Shown one piece after another: positions 34,753 to 35,752 of a stretch of 35,752 nucleotides of DNA (the first letter of the stretch is position 1; each line of letters opens with the position of its first letter). The position numbers and the translations under genes are program-made. Source of the stretch: Bacteriovoracaceae bacterium (lineage in GTDB: Bacteria; Bdellovibrionota; Bacteriovoracia; Bacteriovoracales; Bacteriovoracaceae); the NCBI GenBank assembly GCA_016786485.1, contig JAEUWD010000040.1:1-35752 (forward strand), written 5' to 3'. The notes beneath the pieces were generated by a model. That model was not told the DNA's origin. It ran no database searches and saw only the letters and a list, made by a program, of their open reading frames with translations.

Positions 34753-35465
34753 TTTCTATCCCAAGAAATAATCAGAAAAAAGGCTTGTGTTAATTTGACA
34801 GCTTCTGTGAGCAAGTGCTTAAGGTTAGTGAAATTGCCGAAGTCTGTTTTCATGCCTATATAATTAAATTCGAACTTTTCGTGTTTCTTAATCATGCTAT
34901 CGATTAACCACTTAATTCGTGGAATGTGATAATCACTTGAGATGATAAGAATATTTTGGTGTTCATATTCTTGTCGTAAATAATGAAAGGTGTAAAAAAC
35001 GTTTTCAATGGTGTTACGAGCTTCGTAATCGATATCAATTGTTTCAGGTATGTTTGTTCCCTCGTTATGAATAATTTGCATTTCTTCTTGCTCAAGCAAG
35101 CGCGATTGCTCGAGTTTCTCAAGCGCGATTTTTTGATTGGGACGAACTTGTTTGGCATAAATAGTTTCAATCGTGTTCTTATTATAAACACCACTGATGT
35201 AAACTTTAGCGTTAGGATATTTTTTAGCAATCTCGAGACCAAATGCGATTCGACCGGCACCGCCAGTGAAAATGGCAATGAGATCTGGTGATTTATTAAA
35301 TAGATGAGCTTCAGCTTGTTTTTCTAAACGATAAGCGAAGTAGGGGATCGAAGCACAGATAGTAACAAGACATGCAGAAACAAAGCACACCACAATCGTA
35401 ATGCTGATGATGAGGCGTACCAGTCGAGATTTTTCTGTTTCGAATATATATTTTTTATCTAACAT
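34749..35465 (-). CDS. YdcF/SanA-family (DUF218) membrane protein
   Basis: The 238-residue protein has one N-terminal membrane segment (about residues 15-40) followed by a DUF218 domain. The pattern is the expected one: IAIFTGGAGRI, KVYISGVYN, then the acidic and Arg/Asn-rich ARNTIENV, and ILIISSDYHIPRIKWL. Proteins of this family (YdcF, SanA, ElyC) face the periplasm and have been linked to envelope integrity, but the biochemical activity is unsettled. The ATG lies two bases after the stop of the upstream RidA gene on the same strand, so they are probably one operon. Confidence 0.85.
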   Translation of the reverse strand: MLDKKYIFETEKSRLVRLIISITIVVCFVSACLVTICASIPYFAYRLEKQAEAHLFNKSPDLIAIFTGGAGRIAFGLEIAKKYPNAKVYISGVYNKNTIETIYAKQVRPNQKIALEKLEQSRLLEQEEMQIIHNEGTNIPETIDIDYEARNTIENVFYTFHYLRQEYEHQNILIISSDYHIPRIKWLIDSMIKKHEKFEFNYIGMKTDFGNFTNLKHLLTEAVKLTQAFFLIISWDRN

Positions 35466-35467
35466 TT

Positions 35468-35752
35468 CTATTTAGCTGCAATAACTTCAATTTCCACTAA
35501 AGCACCTTTCGGTAAAGCTGAAACTTCAACTGTGCTTCTGGCGGGAAATGGAGCTTCGAAAAATTCGATATAAGCTTTATTTACTTTATCGAAGTCACCT
35601 AAATTGGTAAGGAAAATAGTGGTCTTGATGATTTTATTTCGATTAGTTGAAGCCGCCTCAAGGAGTCCATCGATATTTTTCATGACTTGTTTTAATTGGG
35701 AATCAAAGTCTTCGTGCAATTTTCCTGATTTTGGTTCGATTCCCACCTGGCC
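35468..35752 (-). CDS. RidA-family enamine/imine deaminase, 5' part outside the window
   Basis: The frame is open to the window edge, so the N-terminal residues are missing; the visible start is GQVGIEPKSGKL, which corresponds to the usual SGQIPIDPKTG region. The rest matches RidA: KNIDGLLEAASTNRNKIIKTTIFL, FEAPFPARSTVEVSALPKGALVEIEVIA. The conserved arginine in PARSTVEV, which binds the carboxylate of the substrate, is present. RidA proteins hydrolyse reactive enamine/imine intermediates of amino acid metabolism. It lies two bases upstream of the YdcF-family gene. Confidence 0.93.
   Translation of the reverse strand, partial: GQVGIEPKSGKLHEDFDSQLKQVMKNIDGLLEAASTNRNKIIKTTIFLTNLGDFDKVNKAYIEFFEAPFPARSTVEVSALPKGALVEIEVIAAK

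Noticed and set aside
34904-35291. Long open frames on both strands within the YdcF-family gene
   Set aside because: The in-frame DUF218 protein explains this region; the alternatives show no domain or signal.
1-35752. Mobile elements, integrases, long repeats or CRISPR arrays
   Set aside because: Reading both strands I found no transposase or integrase motifs, no flanking inverted repeats and no regularly spaced repeats; both tRNA genes lack an adjacent integrase or a partial tRNA copy.

Overview
The window looks like chromosomal DNA of a motile Gram-negative bacterium with an AT-rich genome. It has outer-membrane beta-barrel and TolC-type proteins, lipoproteins, a flagellin and sigma-28-type promoters. 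The gene mix (many secreted proteins and lipoproteins, an FHA-type sigma-54 activator, a multi-PAS hybrid kinase, a FliL-like protein) would fit a member of the Bdellovibrionota such as the Bacteriovorax group. That placement is inference from gene style only; no rRNA is present. I see no phage, insertion sequence, integrase or CRISPR array. No stretch longer than about 300 bases lacks a gene.

Layout. 1-962: the tail of a desaturase-like gene and a methyltransferase. 1019-4900: a tight four-gene envelope operon (TIGR03546-like and TIGR03545-like proteins, a low-molecular-weight tyrosine phosphatase, a beta-barrel protein). 4897-6027: a fatty acid desaturase on the minus strand. 6172-10487: a TolC/RND efflux pair with no adaptor gene. 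10462-13684: SGNH hydrolase, glyoxalase II, a Crp/Fnr regulator and a secreted protein with a J-like N-terminus. 13691-15317: tRNA-Asp, a short-chain dehydrogenase, a small lipoprotein and a broken glycosyltransferase 9 gene. 15314-16972: a secreted protein and flagellin. 17148-21154: a four-PAS hybrid histidine kinase and an amino-acid permease. 21222-23761: a secreted protein translationally coupled to a radical SAM enzyme. 23910-25909: tRNA-Leu and an epimerase/PlsC acyltransferase pair. 25987-29293: a small helical protein, the GTPase EngB, a sigma-54 activator and a FliL-like membrane protein. 29460-34752: a BamE-like lipoprotein and the housekeeping run accA, yicC, gmk, relA/spoT. 34749-35752: a YdcF-family protein and the 3' part of a RidA gene.

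Recurring themes. Envelope and lipid functions dominate: desaturases, PlsC, AccA, RND export, AsmA-like and lipoprotein genes. Flagellin and the FliL-like gene share a sigma-28-type promoter with the same 12-base spacer, which ties the second gene to motility. Seven of the eight tail-to-tail junctions overlap by 4 to 26 bases, four of them through nested stop codons. Several plus-strand genes lack a Shine-Dalgarno sequence but have a -10-like hexamer 6 to 8 bases before the start codon, suggesting leaderless mRNAs. The accA start region can fold into a hairpin that hides its ribosome binding site.
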